A stretch of DNA of 64,000 nucleotides from SIG607 sp036307305 (GCA_036307305.1 JAXJXV010000023.1:37877-101876); one strand, 5' to 3'. Counted from the first letter of the stretch, positions 1-8,292 are shown. Program-made: numbers and translations. The notes: generated by a model from the letters alone, not told the origin.

Positions 1-172
1 AGCCAGGTGTTCTGCCTATCATTGCTTTAGCCTCGCTGCCTACTGCTCTTACTGCGTCGTTACGCACGTCGTAAGCAACAACGGACGGCTCCCTCATAAT
101 TATTCCTTTTCCCTTTACGCAGACCAAGGTGGTGGCGCTACCAAGGTCTACTCCGATATCTCTTGTAAACAT
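1..172 (-). CDS. mreB: MreB/Mbl rod-shape protein, N-terminal part
   Basis: The protein begins MFTRDIGVDLGSATTLVCVK and continues through a KGKGI...REPSVVAYD stretch to a MIGRTPG segment. This is the phosphate-1 and early actin-fold region of MreB/Mbl, the bacterial actin that organises lateral cell-wall synthesis beneath the membrane. The ATG at 172 follows an AAGGGAAG ribosome-binding site. Only about 57 residues lie in the window; the gene runs off the left edge. It is the last visible gene of a leftward operon, 21 nt after the lipid kinase. Family assignment is secure. Whether it is MreB, Mbl or MreBH cannot be told from this fragment. Confidence 0.88.
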   Translation of the reverse strand, partial: MFTRDIGVDLGSATTLVCVKGKGIIMREPSVVAYDVRNDAVRAVGSEAKAMIGRTPG

Positions 173-193
173 AATATATCTTCCCTTTTTAAA

Positions 194-1084
194 TTATTTT
201 TTCGGTGGTACTAAAAAGTCGATTGCGCGGTGCAGATTAGTGATTTCAATGGTATCGTGAGGCGATGCGTATTCGCCGTCAAGAGTCCACTCAACCTTTT
301 CTGCATTTTCGATTTTTACGGATTTTGTCTGTAAAAACGTTATTTCGTTACGGTTAAGGTCACGGGTGAGAATAGCCGTAATAAGATTGTTAAGATTGTT
401 TAGGTTTTTGGGATAATGAAGCAAAAGCACCTCGAAAAGTCCGTCGCTCAGCTCCACTACCGTTTCATCGTAGTGAACCACGCCGCCTACCGACATAGAG
501 TTTGAAATGGTGCCGAAAACGAAATCGTCCTCGATAATTTCGCCGTCACACAGAAATCTTAAATGTATAGGCCGTATGTTTTCAAGGGTTTTAACACCTT
601 CAAGAAAATACGCAAGTTTACCAAGAACGTTTTTAATATCCTGAGGCGCTGAGTATGAAGCTTCGGTAAAGGCGCCGAAGGAAGCGGTGTAGGTGAAATA
701 TTTATCACCGAATTTGCCTATATCAAGAGGGATAATGTTTTCCTTTAAAATATCTTCAGCCGCTTTTTTCATATTACGGGATATTTTCAGACCGCTTGAC
801 CATTCGTTGAGCGTACCTGCGGGGATATAACCCAGTTTATAACGGTTTTTATTGTTCATAAGTCCCGTTATAACCTCGTTTAAGGTGCCGTCTCCGCCGC
901 ATACCACTACGGTATCAAAGGTATCGTCAAGGGTTTTTGCCTGATAGGTTGCATCGCCTCGGCAGGTGGTGATATGCACGGTGACGCGGTACTGAGCAGA
1001 TAAAATGCTCACCACACTGAAAAGCTGAGTTTTGATTTTACCTGTACCTGAGCTGGGGTTTGCAATAAGAAATAGATTCTTCAT
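194..1084 (-). CDS. Diacylglycerol kinase family lipid kinase (YegS/DgkB type)
   Basis: This 296-residue soluble lipid kinase has the family nucleotide-binding signature GGDGTLNE at about residues 63-70 and an N-terminal NPSSGTGK loop at residues 9-16. The C-terminal beta-sandwich half contains the typical DGEYA segment. Members phosphorylate diacylglycerol or related lipids at the membrane using ATP; in Gram-positives DgkB recycles diacylglycerol released during lipoteichoic acid synthesis. It follows tsaD with a 3-nt gap and precedes mreB by 21 nt, so it is almost certainly cotranscribed with them. The exact lipid substrate cannot be inferred from sequence. Confidence 0.88.
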   Translation of the reverse strand: MKNLFLIANPSSGTGKIKTQLFSVVSILSAQYRVTVHITTCRGDATYQAKTLDDTFDTVVVCGGDGTLNEVITGLMNNKNRYKLGYIPAGTLNEWSSGLKISRNMKKAAEDILKENIIPLDIGKFGDKYFTYTASFGAFTEASYSAPQDIKNVLGKLAYFLEGVKTLENIRPIHLRFLCDGEIIEDDFVFGTISNSMSVGGVVHYDETVVELSDGLFEVLLLHYPKNLNNLNNLITAILTRDLNRNEITFLQTKSVKIENAEKVEWTLDGEYASPHDTIEITNLHRAIDFLVPPKK

Positions 1085-1087
1085 AGC

Positions 1088-2098
1088 TTATACCTTCAAA
1101 TCTATGGGCAATGTTGCCGAAGCGTTAAGGGAAACGTCGGCAACATTGCCACTTTTGTATTCATAAAAAGCCTGAGCCCCCACCATAGCGGCATTGTCGC
1201 CGCAATAGGCAAGGTGTGGCGTATAAAACTCAAATCCGTTTTTAATACATTCTTCTTCCATACGGCGTCTTAGCTCACTGTTAGCCGAAACACCGCCTGC
1301 AAGAACAATTTTGGTGTGTCCCGTATCCTTTGCCGCCTTTAAGGTTTTGCTTATTAAAATATCGCAAACCTTTTTCCTAAGCGTTGCGCAAAGCACGGGA
1401 ACGTCCACGCTTTCGCCCTTTTGGTTTTTGTTGTGAATAAGGTTTAAAACTGCGGTTTTAAGTCCTGAAAAGCTGAAATCGTATTCCCCTCCTGAAATAT
1501 TTGGTGTGGGCAGGGGATACTGCTTTTCGTCTGCAACCGAAGCTATTTTATCAAGATTAACTCCGCCCGGATACTCAAGTCCCATAGCTCTTGCCGCCTT
1601 GTCAAAACATTCACCCGCCGCATCGTCAAGGGTCTGACCGATAATGGTGAAATCGGTATAATCCTTAACTGAGCAGATAACGGTGTTACCCCCTGATACT
1701 ACAAGACAGAGAAATGGCGGTTTAAGGTCCTTGTGGGTAATGTAGTTGGCGGCAATATGACTGCGAAGATGATGCACTGCAATCAAAGGCTTGGAAAGGG
1801 AGAGAGAAAGTCCCTTTGCAAAGTTTACGCCTGTTAGCAGAGCGCCGATAAGTCCGGGATAAGCAGTAACGGCAACGGCGTCAATGTCCTGCCACTGAAC
1901 GTTTGCTTTACTGATAGCCTCGTTTGCAACGGCGCAGATGTTTTCACAGTGTCTGCGGGAAGCAATTTCAGGAACGACACCGCCGTATATACGATGCTCG
2001 TCAATCTGAGTTGATATTATGTTGGAAAGAACCTCTCTGTGTGCTGTGACAGCAACACTAGTTTCGTCACAGCTTGATTCAATACTAAGTATGAGCAT
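1088..2098 (-). CDS. tsaD: tRNA N6-adenosine threonylcarbamoyltransferase TsaD
   Basis: This 336-residue protein starts MLILSIESSCDETSVAV, the hallmark of the Kae1/TsaD family. It carries the metal-binding HHLRSH motif (H110 and H114) and the VSGGNT phosphate loop at about residues 134-139. TsaD transfers the threonylcarbamoyl group onto A37 of ANN-decoding tRNAs, working with TsaB, TsaC and TsaE. None of those partners is in the window; a RimI domain lies immediately upstream, as is common. Gaps to its neighbours are 3 nt on each side, so it is part of the polA-to-mreB operon. Confidence 0.95.
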   Translation of the reverse strand: MLILSIESSCDETSVAVTAHREVLSNIISTQIDEHRIYGGVVPEIASRRHCENICAVANEAISKANVQWQDIDAVAVTAYPGLIGALLTGVNFAKGLSLSLSKPLIAVHHLRSHIAANYITHKDLKPPFLCLVVSGGNTVICSVKDYTDFTIIGQTLDDAAGECFDKAARAMGLEYPGGVNLDKIASVADEKQYPLPTPNISGGEYDFSFSGLKTAVLNLIHNKNQKGESVDVPVLCATLRKKVCDILISKTLKAAKDTGHTKIVLAGGVSANSELRRRMEEECIKNGFEFYTPHLAYCGDNAAMVGAQAFYEYKSGNVADVSLNASATLPIDLKV

Positions 2099-2101
2099 AG
2101 C

Positions 2102-2956
2102 TTATAAAAACCTTCTTCTCATTAAGATGGCGTCTTCCTTGGGCGCGTCGTAATAATTTTTCCTTCTGCCGTTTTCCTTAAAGCCGAAGGCAGAGTATAG
2201 ATTTTTTGCAGGGATATTGCTTTCTCTCACTTCAAGGTCAAGAGCAGTGTAATCGCAAAAAATACCTGTAGCAACAAGGATACATAAAAGTTGTCGTGCG
2301 ATGCCCTGTCTTCTGTAATCGGGGTGGGTGGCGATATTGTTGATGTCACCCATACCGCACATCATTCTGTAGCTTAAATATCCAATAAGAACACCGTTTT
2401 CTTTAATGCCTAAAAAATGTGTTCTGTTTGCCATCGACTCGCCGATTGATTTCTCACTCCAAGGATGTTCAAAACAAAGTCTTTCAAGCTCTGCAATCTG
2501 ATATATATCATCTTCGTAAAGATCTTCAACAATCCTTTTTTTTATACCGAAGCGGTAATTAATAGCGTTTACTATCTGGTCTCTGCATTCTCTGTAGGCA
2601 TTAACGTCTGACATAAATGGGTCGGAAATATCCTCGCTATCAAGATTTTCAATCCTTGCCGATAATCCGTCAAAGCTTTTAATAGCATTTTCTAAAATGG
2701 CTTTATGTGTAGCGGTCATTGTGTAAATAATGTCAGCTTTCTGTATAAGCTCTACAGTCAGCGGGGTGGAAATATGAGCTGATATATCAATACCCATTTC
2801 TTCCATAACTATTTGACTGTTCTTACTCACTGTTTCACCGTTTGCAGAAAGACCTGCAGAGAAAACGTTTACATTTTCAAGCTTTAAGCTTTTAAGATAA
2901 CCCTCCGCCATAGGAGAACGGCAGGTGTTACCCGTACAAATAAAAACAACGTTCAT
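2102..2956 (-). CDS. Fused protein-arginine phosphatase (YwlE-like) and RimI acetyltransferase
   Basis: One 284-residue reading frame holds two enzymes. Residues 1-140 are a low-molecular-weight phosphatase with the P-loop C7-T-G-N-T-C-R13 and the catalytic D112-P113. Threonine at position 11 is the residue that marks YwlE-type protein-arginine phosphatases rather than tyrosine phosphatases. Residues 143-284 are a RimI GNAT domain with HPWSE, the acetyl-CoA loop RRQGIA (215-220) and the LEVRESN...AFGF segment; RimI acetylates the N-terminus of ribosomal protein S18. The start is placed at the ATG at 2956, after AAAGGGATAAT and 4 nt beyond the polA stop. A longer in-frame extension overlaps polA and is unlikely to be translated. 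The fusion is the odd feature. Confidence 0.88.
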   Translation of the reverse strand: MNVVFICTGNTCRSPMAEGYLKSLKLENVNVFSAGLSANGETVSKNSQIVMEEMGIDISAHISTPLTVELIQKADIIYTMTATHKAILENAIKSFDGLSARIENLDSEDISDPFMSDVNAYRECRDQIVNAINYRFGIKKRIVEDLYEDDIYQIAELERLCFEHPWSEKSIGESMANRTHFLGIKENGVLIGYLSYRMMCGMGDINNIATHPDYRRQGIARQLLCILVATGIFCDYTALDLEVRESNIPAKNLYSAFGFKENGRRKNYYDAPKEDAILMRRRFL

Positions 2957-2960
2957 ATTA

Positions 2961-5501
2961 TTATCCCTTTGCATCATACCAAGATGTGCCCACGTTAGCG
3001 TCGGCAATAAGCTCTACCGACATATCTGCGGCACACTTCATTTCCTCATGCAAAATAGCACAGGCTTTGTCTGCGTCCTCTTTTTTACACTCAACGATAA
3101 GCTCGTCGTGTACCTGTAAAATAAGTCTGGAATCGGGCAGTTCCTCTTTAAGACGGTTGTATACCTTTACCATAGCGATTTTTATGATATCGGCGGCACT
3201 GCCCTGAATGGGAGCGTTTCTTGCTACTCTTTCCCCGAAAGCGCGAAGCATATGGTTAGAGGAAGAAAGCTCAGGCAGATATCTTCTTCTGCCGAAAAGG
3301 GTGGTAACGTAGCCTGTTTCCTTTGCCTGTTCTATAACCTGTTTCATATAATTGTCAACGCCTCTGTAAGCGCCGAGATAACTCTTTATATACTGGTCGG
3401 CTTCCTTGCGGGTTACCCCTATATCTTTAGAAAGGGAAAAAGCGCCGATACCGTAAACGATACCGAAGTTGACCGCCTTTGCCTTGCTTCTAAGAGAGGG
3501 GGTGACCATATCGGGAGTAAGGGAAAATACCTGTGAAGCAGTGGCGGTGTGAATGTCAAGACCGCTTTTAAAGGCATCAATCATATTTTCGTCCTTTGAA
3601 ATAGAAGCCAACACTCTCAGCTCAATTTGTGAATAGTCGGCGTCGCACAGCACCATACCGTTTTCAGCAATAAAGAATTTGCGAAGCTTTTTGCCTTCAT
3701 CGCTTCTTACGGGAATGTTCTGAAGATTAGGCTCAAGAGAGCTGATTCTTCCCGTACGGGTTTCAACCTGATTAAAGGTGGAGTGTATTCTTCCGTCCTC
3801 GCCTATAGCACTGCAAAGACCGTCGCAATAGGTGGATTTAAGCTTAACAAGCTGTCGGTACTCTAAAAGCTTTTCTACAGCGGGATGTTCGTATTTAAGC
3901 CCCTCTAAAATTTCAGCCGAGGTAGAGTATCCGCTTTTTGTTTTTTTACCACCGGGTAGCTTTAAATCTTCAAAAAGAGCCACACCTAACTGCTTGGGAG
4001 AATTAAGATTAAGCTCGTAACCTATAAGAGCGTAAATTTCTTTCTGTAAAACGTCAATACGTTCTTTAAGCTCTTCGCCCATTTTTACAAGACCATCTTT
4101 GTCTACAAGAACGCCCGTAAGCTCCATAGAAGCCAGTACTTCAGAAAGCGGAAGCTCGATTTCGGTGAGCAGCTTATCCTGTCCTGTTTTAATAAGCTCA
4201 TGGCTTAAAGCATCGCAAACAGGAGCGTGAAGATATGCGACGCGAAGCAGGGCAGGGGAAATATCAGAATCGGCAATATGGTATCTGCCGATAAGTCTGT
4301 CAATGTCGTAAGAGGATGAGGACGGGTCGGCAAGATAACCTGCAATCATACCGTCAAACACAACGTTTTTAAGGGTAATGCCCTTGCCAAGACAAAAACG
4401 GTATAGCTCTTTGCAGTTGTATACGCGTTTTTTCTTTTCACTGTGTAAAATATTCAAAAGAACGGGATTGTCGGCGTTAAATACACAGCCGTTTTCACCC
4501 GAAACAACGGCAATTTCGCCACCTTGAATATCACAGGCAATATCAAGTATATCGCCCATAACGAAGCTTTCGGGAGAAACGACGTTCATAATTCTGCTTT
4601 CTTCAAAAGCAATGCTTTCCTGCGACTGAACGGGGGAAATTCCCATACTGTCCATAAGTCTGAAAAGCTCAAGCTCGGTCATAAAGGCGGCAAGTTTGTT
4701 TTGGTCGCGGGAAACGGGGAGATAGTCTTCAAGCTTTTCTGATATGGGCGCCTGTCTTGAAATTGTACCTAAGAAATGACTTAAATAAGCGCTTTCCTTG
4801 TCGGCTTCAAGCTTTGTCTTTACAGAAGCGCGGATAAGAGGAGAATCAAGATTTTCATAAACGCCGTCCAAGGAGCCGAAATTAACAATAAGCTCGGTAG
4901 CGGTTTTTTCACCCACACCCGCAACGCCTGGGATATGGTCGGAGGTATCCCCCATAAGAGCTTTAAGCTCTATCATCTGTTGTGGGGTAAGTCCGTACTT
5001 TTCAAAAAGCGCCTCTTTGTCAAAGGTAACTATTTCAGGTTTACCTGCTTTTGTAGAGGAAAGAAGCACCTTGACCCTGTCGCTTATAAGCTGTAAGGAA
5101 TCGCGGTCGCCTGTGGCAATAACACAGGTAGAATCGTTTTCCTCGCAAATGCGGGCAAGGGTTCCTAAAATATCGTCAGCCTCGTACTTTGGACATTCAA
5201 TAACGCGGTAGCCGTAAAGGGTAAGCCATTCCTTAAGCAGAGGGATTTGTTCTCTCAGTTCTTCGGGCATAGGCTTTCGACCTGCTTTATAAAGGTCGTA
5301 TTTTTGATGGCGGAAGGTAGGAACCTTAAGGTCAAAGGCAACGGCGACACCGTCGGGATTTTCCTGTGCAACAAGCTTGTTTAAAATATTTATAAAGCCG
5401 TAAATGGCGTTTGTGTGAACGCCCTTAGAGGTGGAAAGCAGACGGATTCCGTAAAAAGCGCGGTTAATTATACTGTTTCCGTCAATGGCTAAAAGCTTCA
5501 T
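2961..5501 (-). CDS. polA: DNA polymerase I
   Basis: This is an 846-residue PolA with three regions. The N-terminal 5'-3' exonuclease begins MKLLAIDGNSIINRAFYG. A 3'-5' exonuclease-fold domain occupies about residues 300-460. The polymerase domain has motif A DYSQIELRVLAS, motif B RSKAKAVNFGIVYG and motif C QVHDELIVE. It fills gaps in repair and removes Okazaki primers. The exonuclease-fold region lacks the usual DTE (ExoI) acidic motif, so proofreading is probably lost, as in several Firmicute PolA proteins. The start at 5501 follows GAAAGGACG; a start 24 nt upstream lacks that spacing. First gene of the leftward operon. Confidence 0.95.
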   Translation of the reverse strand: MKLLAIDGNSIINRAFYGIRLLSTSKGVHTNAIYGFINILNKLVAQENPDGVAVAFDLKVPTFRHQKYDLYKAGRKPMPEELREQIPLLKEWLTLYGYRVIECPKYEADDILGTLARICEENDSTCVIATGDRDSLQLISDRVKVLLSSTKAGKPEIVTFDKEALFEKYGLTPQQMIELKALMGDTSDHIPGVAGVGEKTATELIVNFGSLDGVYENLDSPLIRASVKTKLEADKESAYLSHFLGTISRQAPISEKLEDYLPVSRDQNKLAAFMTELELFRLMDSMGISPVQSQESIAFEESRIMNVVSPESFVMGDILDIACDIQGGEIAVVSGENGCVFNADNPVLLNILHSEKKKRVYNCKELYRFCLGKGITLKNVVFDGMIAGYLADPSSSSYDIDRLIGRYHIADSDISPALLRVAYLHAPVCDALSHELIKTGQDKLLTEIELPLSEVLASMELTGVLVDKDGLVKMGEELKERIDVLQKEIYALIGYELNLNSPKQLGVALFEDLKLPGGKKTKSGYSTSAEILEGLKYEHPAVEKLLEYRQLVKLKSTYCDGLCSAIGEDGRIHSTFNQVETRTGRISSLEPNLQNIPVRSDEGKKLRKFFIAENGMVLCDADYSQIELRVLASISKDENMIDAFKSGLDIHTATASQVFSLTPDMVTPSLRSKAKAVNFGIVYGIGAFSLSKDIGVTRKEADQYIKSYLGAYRGVDNYMKQVIEQAKETGYVTTLFGRRRYLPELSSSNHMLRAFGERVARNAPIQGSAADIIKIAMVKVYNRLKEELPDSRLILQVHDELIVECKKEDADKACAILHEEMKCAADMSVELIADANVGTSWYDAKG

Positions 5502-5541
5502 TTTAAACGTCCTTTCAAAAGACAATAATTAATCACTATAT

Positions 5542-5570
5542 ATTATAACAAATAGTTATGTGTTTGTCAT
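5542..5570 (-). promoter_or_regulatory. Promoter of the polA-mreB operon
   Basis: On the minus strand an ATGACA -35 box (5565-5570) and a perfect TATAAT -10 box (5542-5547) are separated by 17 bp, about 40 nt before the polA ATG. It is divergent from the dus promoter. Confidence 0.65.
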
Positions 5571-5595
5571 CATTTTATTTAAAAAATTTTCAAAT

Positions 5596-5624
5596 TTGAC
5601 ATAATTTAAAAAGGGCTGTATAAT
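5596..5624 (+). promoter_or_regulatory. Consensus promoter of dus, almost no 5' UTR
   Basis: A perfect TTGACA (5596-5601), a 17-bp spacer and a perfect TATAAT (5619-5624). The expected transcription start is around 5630-5632, only 2-4 nt before the dus ATG at 5634, so the transcript would be leaderless or nearly so. Confidence 0.75.
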
Positions 5625-5633
5625 GAGAGCGTT

Positions 5634-6602
5634 ATGAAGATTGGAAATTTGCAAATCGGCGGCTTTGCCTGTCTTGCGCCAATGGCGGGGGTTGCCGACC
5701 GCGCAATGCGGGAAATATGTATAGAATTTGGCGCAGGGTACACGGTAGGAGAGCTGACCAGTGCTAAGGGAGTCAGTCGCGGAGATAAAAAAAGTCAGAC
5801 TCTGCTTTACTGCGGAGAAAAGGAACGCCCCTTTGCCTCTCAGCTTTTCGGAAGCGACCCCGTTTCAATGGGTGAGGCGGCAAAAAGAGCCGAAGAACTG
5901 AGTCCCGATTTTATAGATATTAATATGGGCTGTCCCGCACCAAAGGTTGCAGGTCACGGCGGCGGAAGCGCTCTTATGAAAAACCCTGTTCTTGCAGGGC
6001 AGATAATTTCTGCTGTGGTTGAGGCTGTAAATATTCCCGTTACAGTGAAAATGCGCTCAGGCTGGGACAATGACAGCCTTAATGCTGTGGAAATTGCAAA
6101 AATTGCCGAGCAGTGCGGGGCGAGTGCAGTAACCGTTCACGGCAGAACGAGAACGCAGATGTACGCGCCACCCGTTAATATTGACATAATTGCTCAGGTT
6201 AAAAAAGCTGTAAATATTCCCGTTATTGCAAACGGGGACATAACCGATTTTGCTTCTGCTAAAGAAATGAAAGAAAAGACGGGATGTGACTATCTTTGCG
6301 TAGGCAGAGGCGCTATGGGGAATCCCTTTGTTTTCAGCCAAATAAATGCAGGTTTCAGCGGTGAGGAAATCCCTGTTTTCAGCCTTGAAGAGCGCCTTAA
6401 CGTGTTTAGAAAACAGGTGGCTCTTATGATAGAATATAAGGGTGAGAGAACGGCGTTTTTGGAAAGCCGAAAACACGCTTCTTGGTATATAAAGGGTATA
6501 CGCGGCGCCGCAGGACTGAGAAGAATGTGTGGCGAGATTTCCTCTATAGAGGACATTGACAGAATAATTGAAAAAGCACTTGAATCACAGCAAATATTGT
6601 GA
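5634..6602 (+). CDS. dus: tRNA-dihydrouridine synthase (DusB-like)
   Basis: This 322-residue FMN-dependent TIM-barrel enzyme reduces uridine in tRNA D-loops. It shows the LAPMAGVADRAMRE flavin-binding start, NMGCPAPKV with the catalytic Cys at residue 100, VHGRTRTQMY, ANGDI and the phosphate-binding GRGAMGNP. The start MKIGNL is the usual family N-terminus and the next Met (17) lies inside the conserved core, so the ATG at 5634 is firm. There is no Shine-Dalgarno sequence, consistent with a leaderless mRNA. yebC follows after 37 nt without a terminator and may be cotranscribed. Confidence 0.92.
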   Translation: MKIGNLQIGGFACLAPMAGVADRAMREICIEFGAGYTVGELTSAKGVSRGDKKSQTLLYCGEKERPFASQLFGSDPVSMGEAAKRAEELSPDFIDINMGCPAPKVAGHGGGSALMKNPVLAGQIISAVVEAVNIPVTVKMRSGWDNDSLNAVEIAKIAEQCGASAVTVHGRTRTQMYAPPVNIDIIAQVKKAVNIPVIANGDITDFASAKEMKEKTGCDYLCVGRGAMGNPFVFSQINAGFSGEEIPVFSLEERLNVFRKQVALMIEYKGERTAFLESRKHASWYIKGIRGAAGLRRMCGEISSIEDIDRIIEKALESQQIL

Positions 6603-6639
6603 TAGAATATGGTTAATTATTTTGAAAGGACTGTAAATA

Positions 6640-7371
6640 ATGTCAGGACACAGTAAATGGAATAATATTAAGCGTAAAAAAGAAAAAACCGACGCTGCAA
6701 AAGCGAAGATTTTTACTAAAATGGGCAGAGAAATCGCCGTTATAGTTAAACAGGGCGGACCTAATCCTGCTGAAAACAGTAAGCTTAAGGACGTTATTGC
6801 AAAGGCAAAGGCTGCAAACGTGCCCAATGAGAATATTGAACGTATTATCAAAAAGGCTGCAGGCGAAGGCGATGCAAACAACTACGAGGAGCTTATTTAC
6901 GAGGGCTACGGCCCAGGCGGAGTTGCCTGTATAGTTGAAACTCTTACCGATAACCGTAACCGTACCGCAGGTGAAATGCGTCACTATTTTGATAAATGCG
7001 GCGGCAATCTCGGTCAGGCAGGAAGCGTGTCCTTTATGTTTGACCGCAAGGGTGTTATCGTAATTGAAGCAGAGGATTTGGATGAAGACACCGTTATGAT
7101 GGACGCTATCGAGGCGGGAGCCGAGGATTTCTCAGCAGAAGAGGACGTTTTTGAAATCACAACGGCGCCCAACGATTTAGGCACCGTACGCGATGCCCTT
7201 GAAGAAAAAGGCTACGCTTTTGTTTCTGCAGAGGTTGCATATATTCCTCAGACAATGACGGCTTTACCTGATGAAGCAATGTGCGAAAAGATGGAAAAGC
7301 TTATTGATATGATGGATGAAAACGAGGACGTTCAGTCCTTCTGGCATAATTGGGAAATGCCTGAAGAATAA
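6640..7371 (+). CDS. yebC: YebC/PmpR family regulator or translation factor
   Basis: This 243-residue protein has the full-length YebC architecture, beginning MSGHSKWNNIKRKKEKTDAA. It contains the central GYGPGGVACIVE and the NRNRTAGEMRH...GGNLGQ-SVSFMF segments. Family members bind nucleic acid. They were first described as transcriptional regulators and have more recently been linked to translation through difficult sequences. The start follows GAAAGGACTG. A strong terminator begins 2 nt after the stop. Family assignment is secure; the precise role is not settled. Confidence 0.93.
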   Translation: MSGHSKWNNIKRKKEKTDAAKAKIFTKMGREIAVIVKQGGPNPAENSKLKDVIAKAKAANVPNENIERIIKKAAGEGDANNYEELIYEGYGPGGVACIVETLTDNRNRTAGEMRHYFDKCGGNLGQAGSVSFMFDRKGVIVIEAEDLDEDTVMMDAIEAGAEDFSAEEDVFEITTAPNDLGTVRDALEEKGYAFVSAEVAYIPQTMTALPDEAMCEKMEKLIDMMDENEDVQSFWHNWEMPEE

Positions 7372-7373
7372 GG

Positions 7374-7406
7374 AAAAATCCTATGGCAACAGCCATAGGA
7401 TTTTTT
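7374..7406 (+). terminator. Rho-independent terminator after yebC
   Basis: The stem AAATCCTATGGC pairs with GCCATAGGATTT around an AACA loop and is followed by a T run. Confidence 0.9.
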
Positions 7407-7430
7407 GATTGATTTATCGTATATTCGTAT

Positions 7431-7467
7431 GGGAGGAATTGTTTCCCTACTCCCTAATCCCTACTCA
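7431..7467 (-). repeat. Partial copy E of the G-tract/hairpin dispersed repeat (minus strand)
   Basis: The plus strand reads GGGAGGAATTGTTTCCC and then CCC tracts at 7445, 7452 and 7459, spaced exactly 7 bp. On the minus strand this is the heptad-phased GGG run seen in copies at 10.3, 42.5 and 49.7 kb, joined to a degenerate version of their hairpin. It touches the stop codon of the ImmA gene. Confidence 0.6.
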
Positions 7468-7872
7468 TCAGCTTTTCTTTCGGTAATGCAAAATTACTTC
7501 ATACATAAATTTTTCGGTTACTTCGAAATATTCGGCAAGGCTCTGCACGTCGCAGTAGCCTTTTTCTATTGCCTTTTTCAGCTCATCTAATGGAACAAGC
7601 TTGTTTATTGTCCATTTTTCTGCCTTGGCTTCCTGTTTACAGCGGGACGCCGAGTCACTTCCCACCGCATAAAAGCTTCCTGTCTGAATATGCCCAAGCT
7701 CGTGAGCAATAACCACCTTTTCCTCTCGCTGAGAAGAGAAAACCGCAGGGTCTACACCTACAAAACAGCCGTCGTCAAGCTCAATACATACAGATTTATT
7801 TTCGGGCAGAGAAAAATCCATAACCCGTACGTTTTTTTCTTCTGCTATTTTATAAAGCTCGTTAAGTTCCAT
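7468..7872 (-). CDS. ImmA/IrrE-family metallopeptidase
   Basis: This 134-residue zinc protease of the COG2856 family has the metal-binding HELGH motif at residues 57-61 and a downstream EAKAEKW helix that likely gives the third ligand. Relatives (ImmA of ICEBs1, IrrE/PprI of Deinococcus) cleave a partner XRE repressor after DNA damage and so switch on its target promoters. The gene overlaps the XRE gene by 11 nt, the usual translational coupling of such pairs. By inference it cleaves the adjacent repressor and derepresses the rightward polymerase operon. No trans-membrane segment is visible. Confidence 0.85.
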   Translation of the reverse strand: MELNELYKIAEEKNVRVMDFSLPENKSVCIELDDGCFVGVDPAVFSSQREEKVVIAHELGHIQTGSFYAVGSDSASRCKQEAKAEKWTINKLVPLDELKKAIEKGYCDVQSLAEYFEVTEKFMYEVILHYRKKS

Positions 7873-8191
7873 TTTCCCTCTCCTTTATGTACTGCGCATA
7901 GCGTACTACCTCATCCCACATAGCGTCGGTAACGTTGGCGCCACCGCCGAAAAGAGCCACCTTAAGCTCCTCTTTTCCGGCTTTGGAAATTTCTCCTTTT
8001 ATCAGATACTCAACACTCACCTTAAAATAATTGGCGATTTTGGAAAGGGCGGATGCCGAAAGGGTTTTACTTCTGCCTTGCTTGAAATCTGACATAGTAG
8101 CGCGGGGAATAGCACATTCCCTGCAAAGCTCAGTGACAGTAATCTCCTCCGTTTTACATAATTCGGCAATTCTTTCGTAAATTTCGTTCAT
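7862..8191 (-). CDS. XRE-family repressor paired with the ImmA-type protease
   Basis: This 109-residue protein has an N-terminal helix-turn-helix (ITVTELCRECAIPRATMSDF, about residues 17-36) and a C-terminal tail containing LKVALFGGG and MWDEVVRYAQY. That tail resembles the region of ImmR/DdrO-type repressors where ImmA/IrrE proteases cut. The ATG at 8191 is preceded by GGGGGA 10 nt upstream; an in-frame extension to 8245 would start inside the promoter region. It is divergent from a three-gene operon, and two near-identical palindromes lie between them, the likely operators. The HTH fold is clear; cleavage by the neighbour is inference. Confidence 0.87.
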   Translation of the reverse strand: MNEIYERIAELCKTEEITVTELCRECAIPRATMSDFKQGRSKTLSASALSKIANYFKVSVEYLIKGEISKAGKEELKVALFGGGANVTDAMWDEVVRYAQYIKERENGT

Positions 8192-8238
8192 TTTTGAAAA
8201 ATCCCCCATAAATTTTATGATAAAATACCTAATACCCC

Positions 8239-8267
8239 TTGACAATTACGGAATTCCGTAATATAAT
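8239..8267 (+). promoter_or_regulatory. Promoter of the Y-polymerase operon with operator in the spacer
   Basis: A perfect TTGACA (8239-8244), a 17-bp spacer and a perfect TATAAT (8262-8267). The 16-bp palindrome TTACGGAATTCCGTAA occupies 8246-8261, filling the spacer, so a bound repressor would exclude RNA polymerase. Confidence 0.8.
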
Positions 8268-8292
8268 ATGTTTTGCGTTCGGAATTCCGTAA
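8246..8292. promoter_or_regulatory. Two operator palindromes of the XRE repressor
   Basis: Site 1 (8246-8261) is the perfect palindrome TTACGGAATTCCGTAA. Site 2 (8277-8292) reads GTTCGGAATTCCGTAA and differs only in its outer left bases. Their centres are 31 bp apart, about three helical turns. Site 2 overlaps a possible leftward promoter for the repressor gene (minus-strand TTACGG, 18 bp, TATTAT). Confidence 0.75.
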
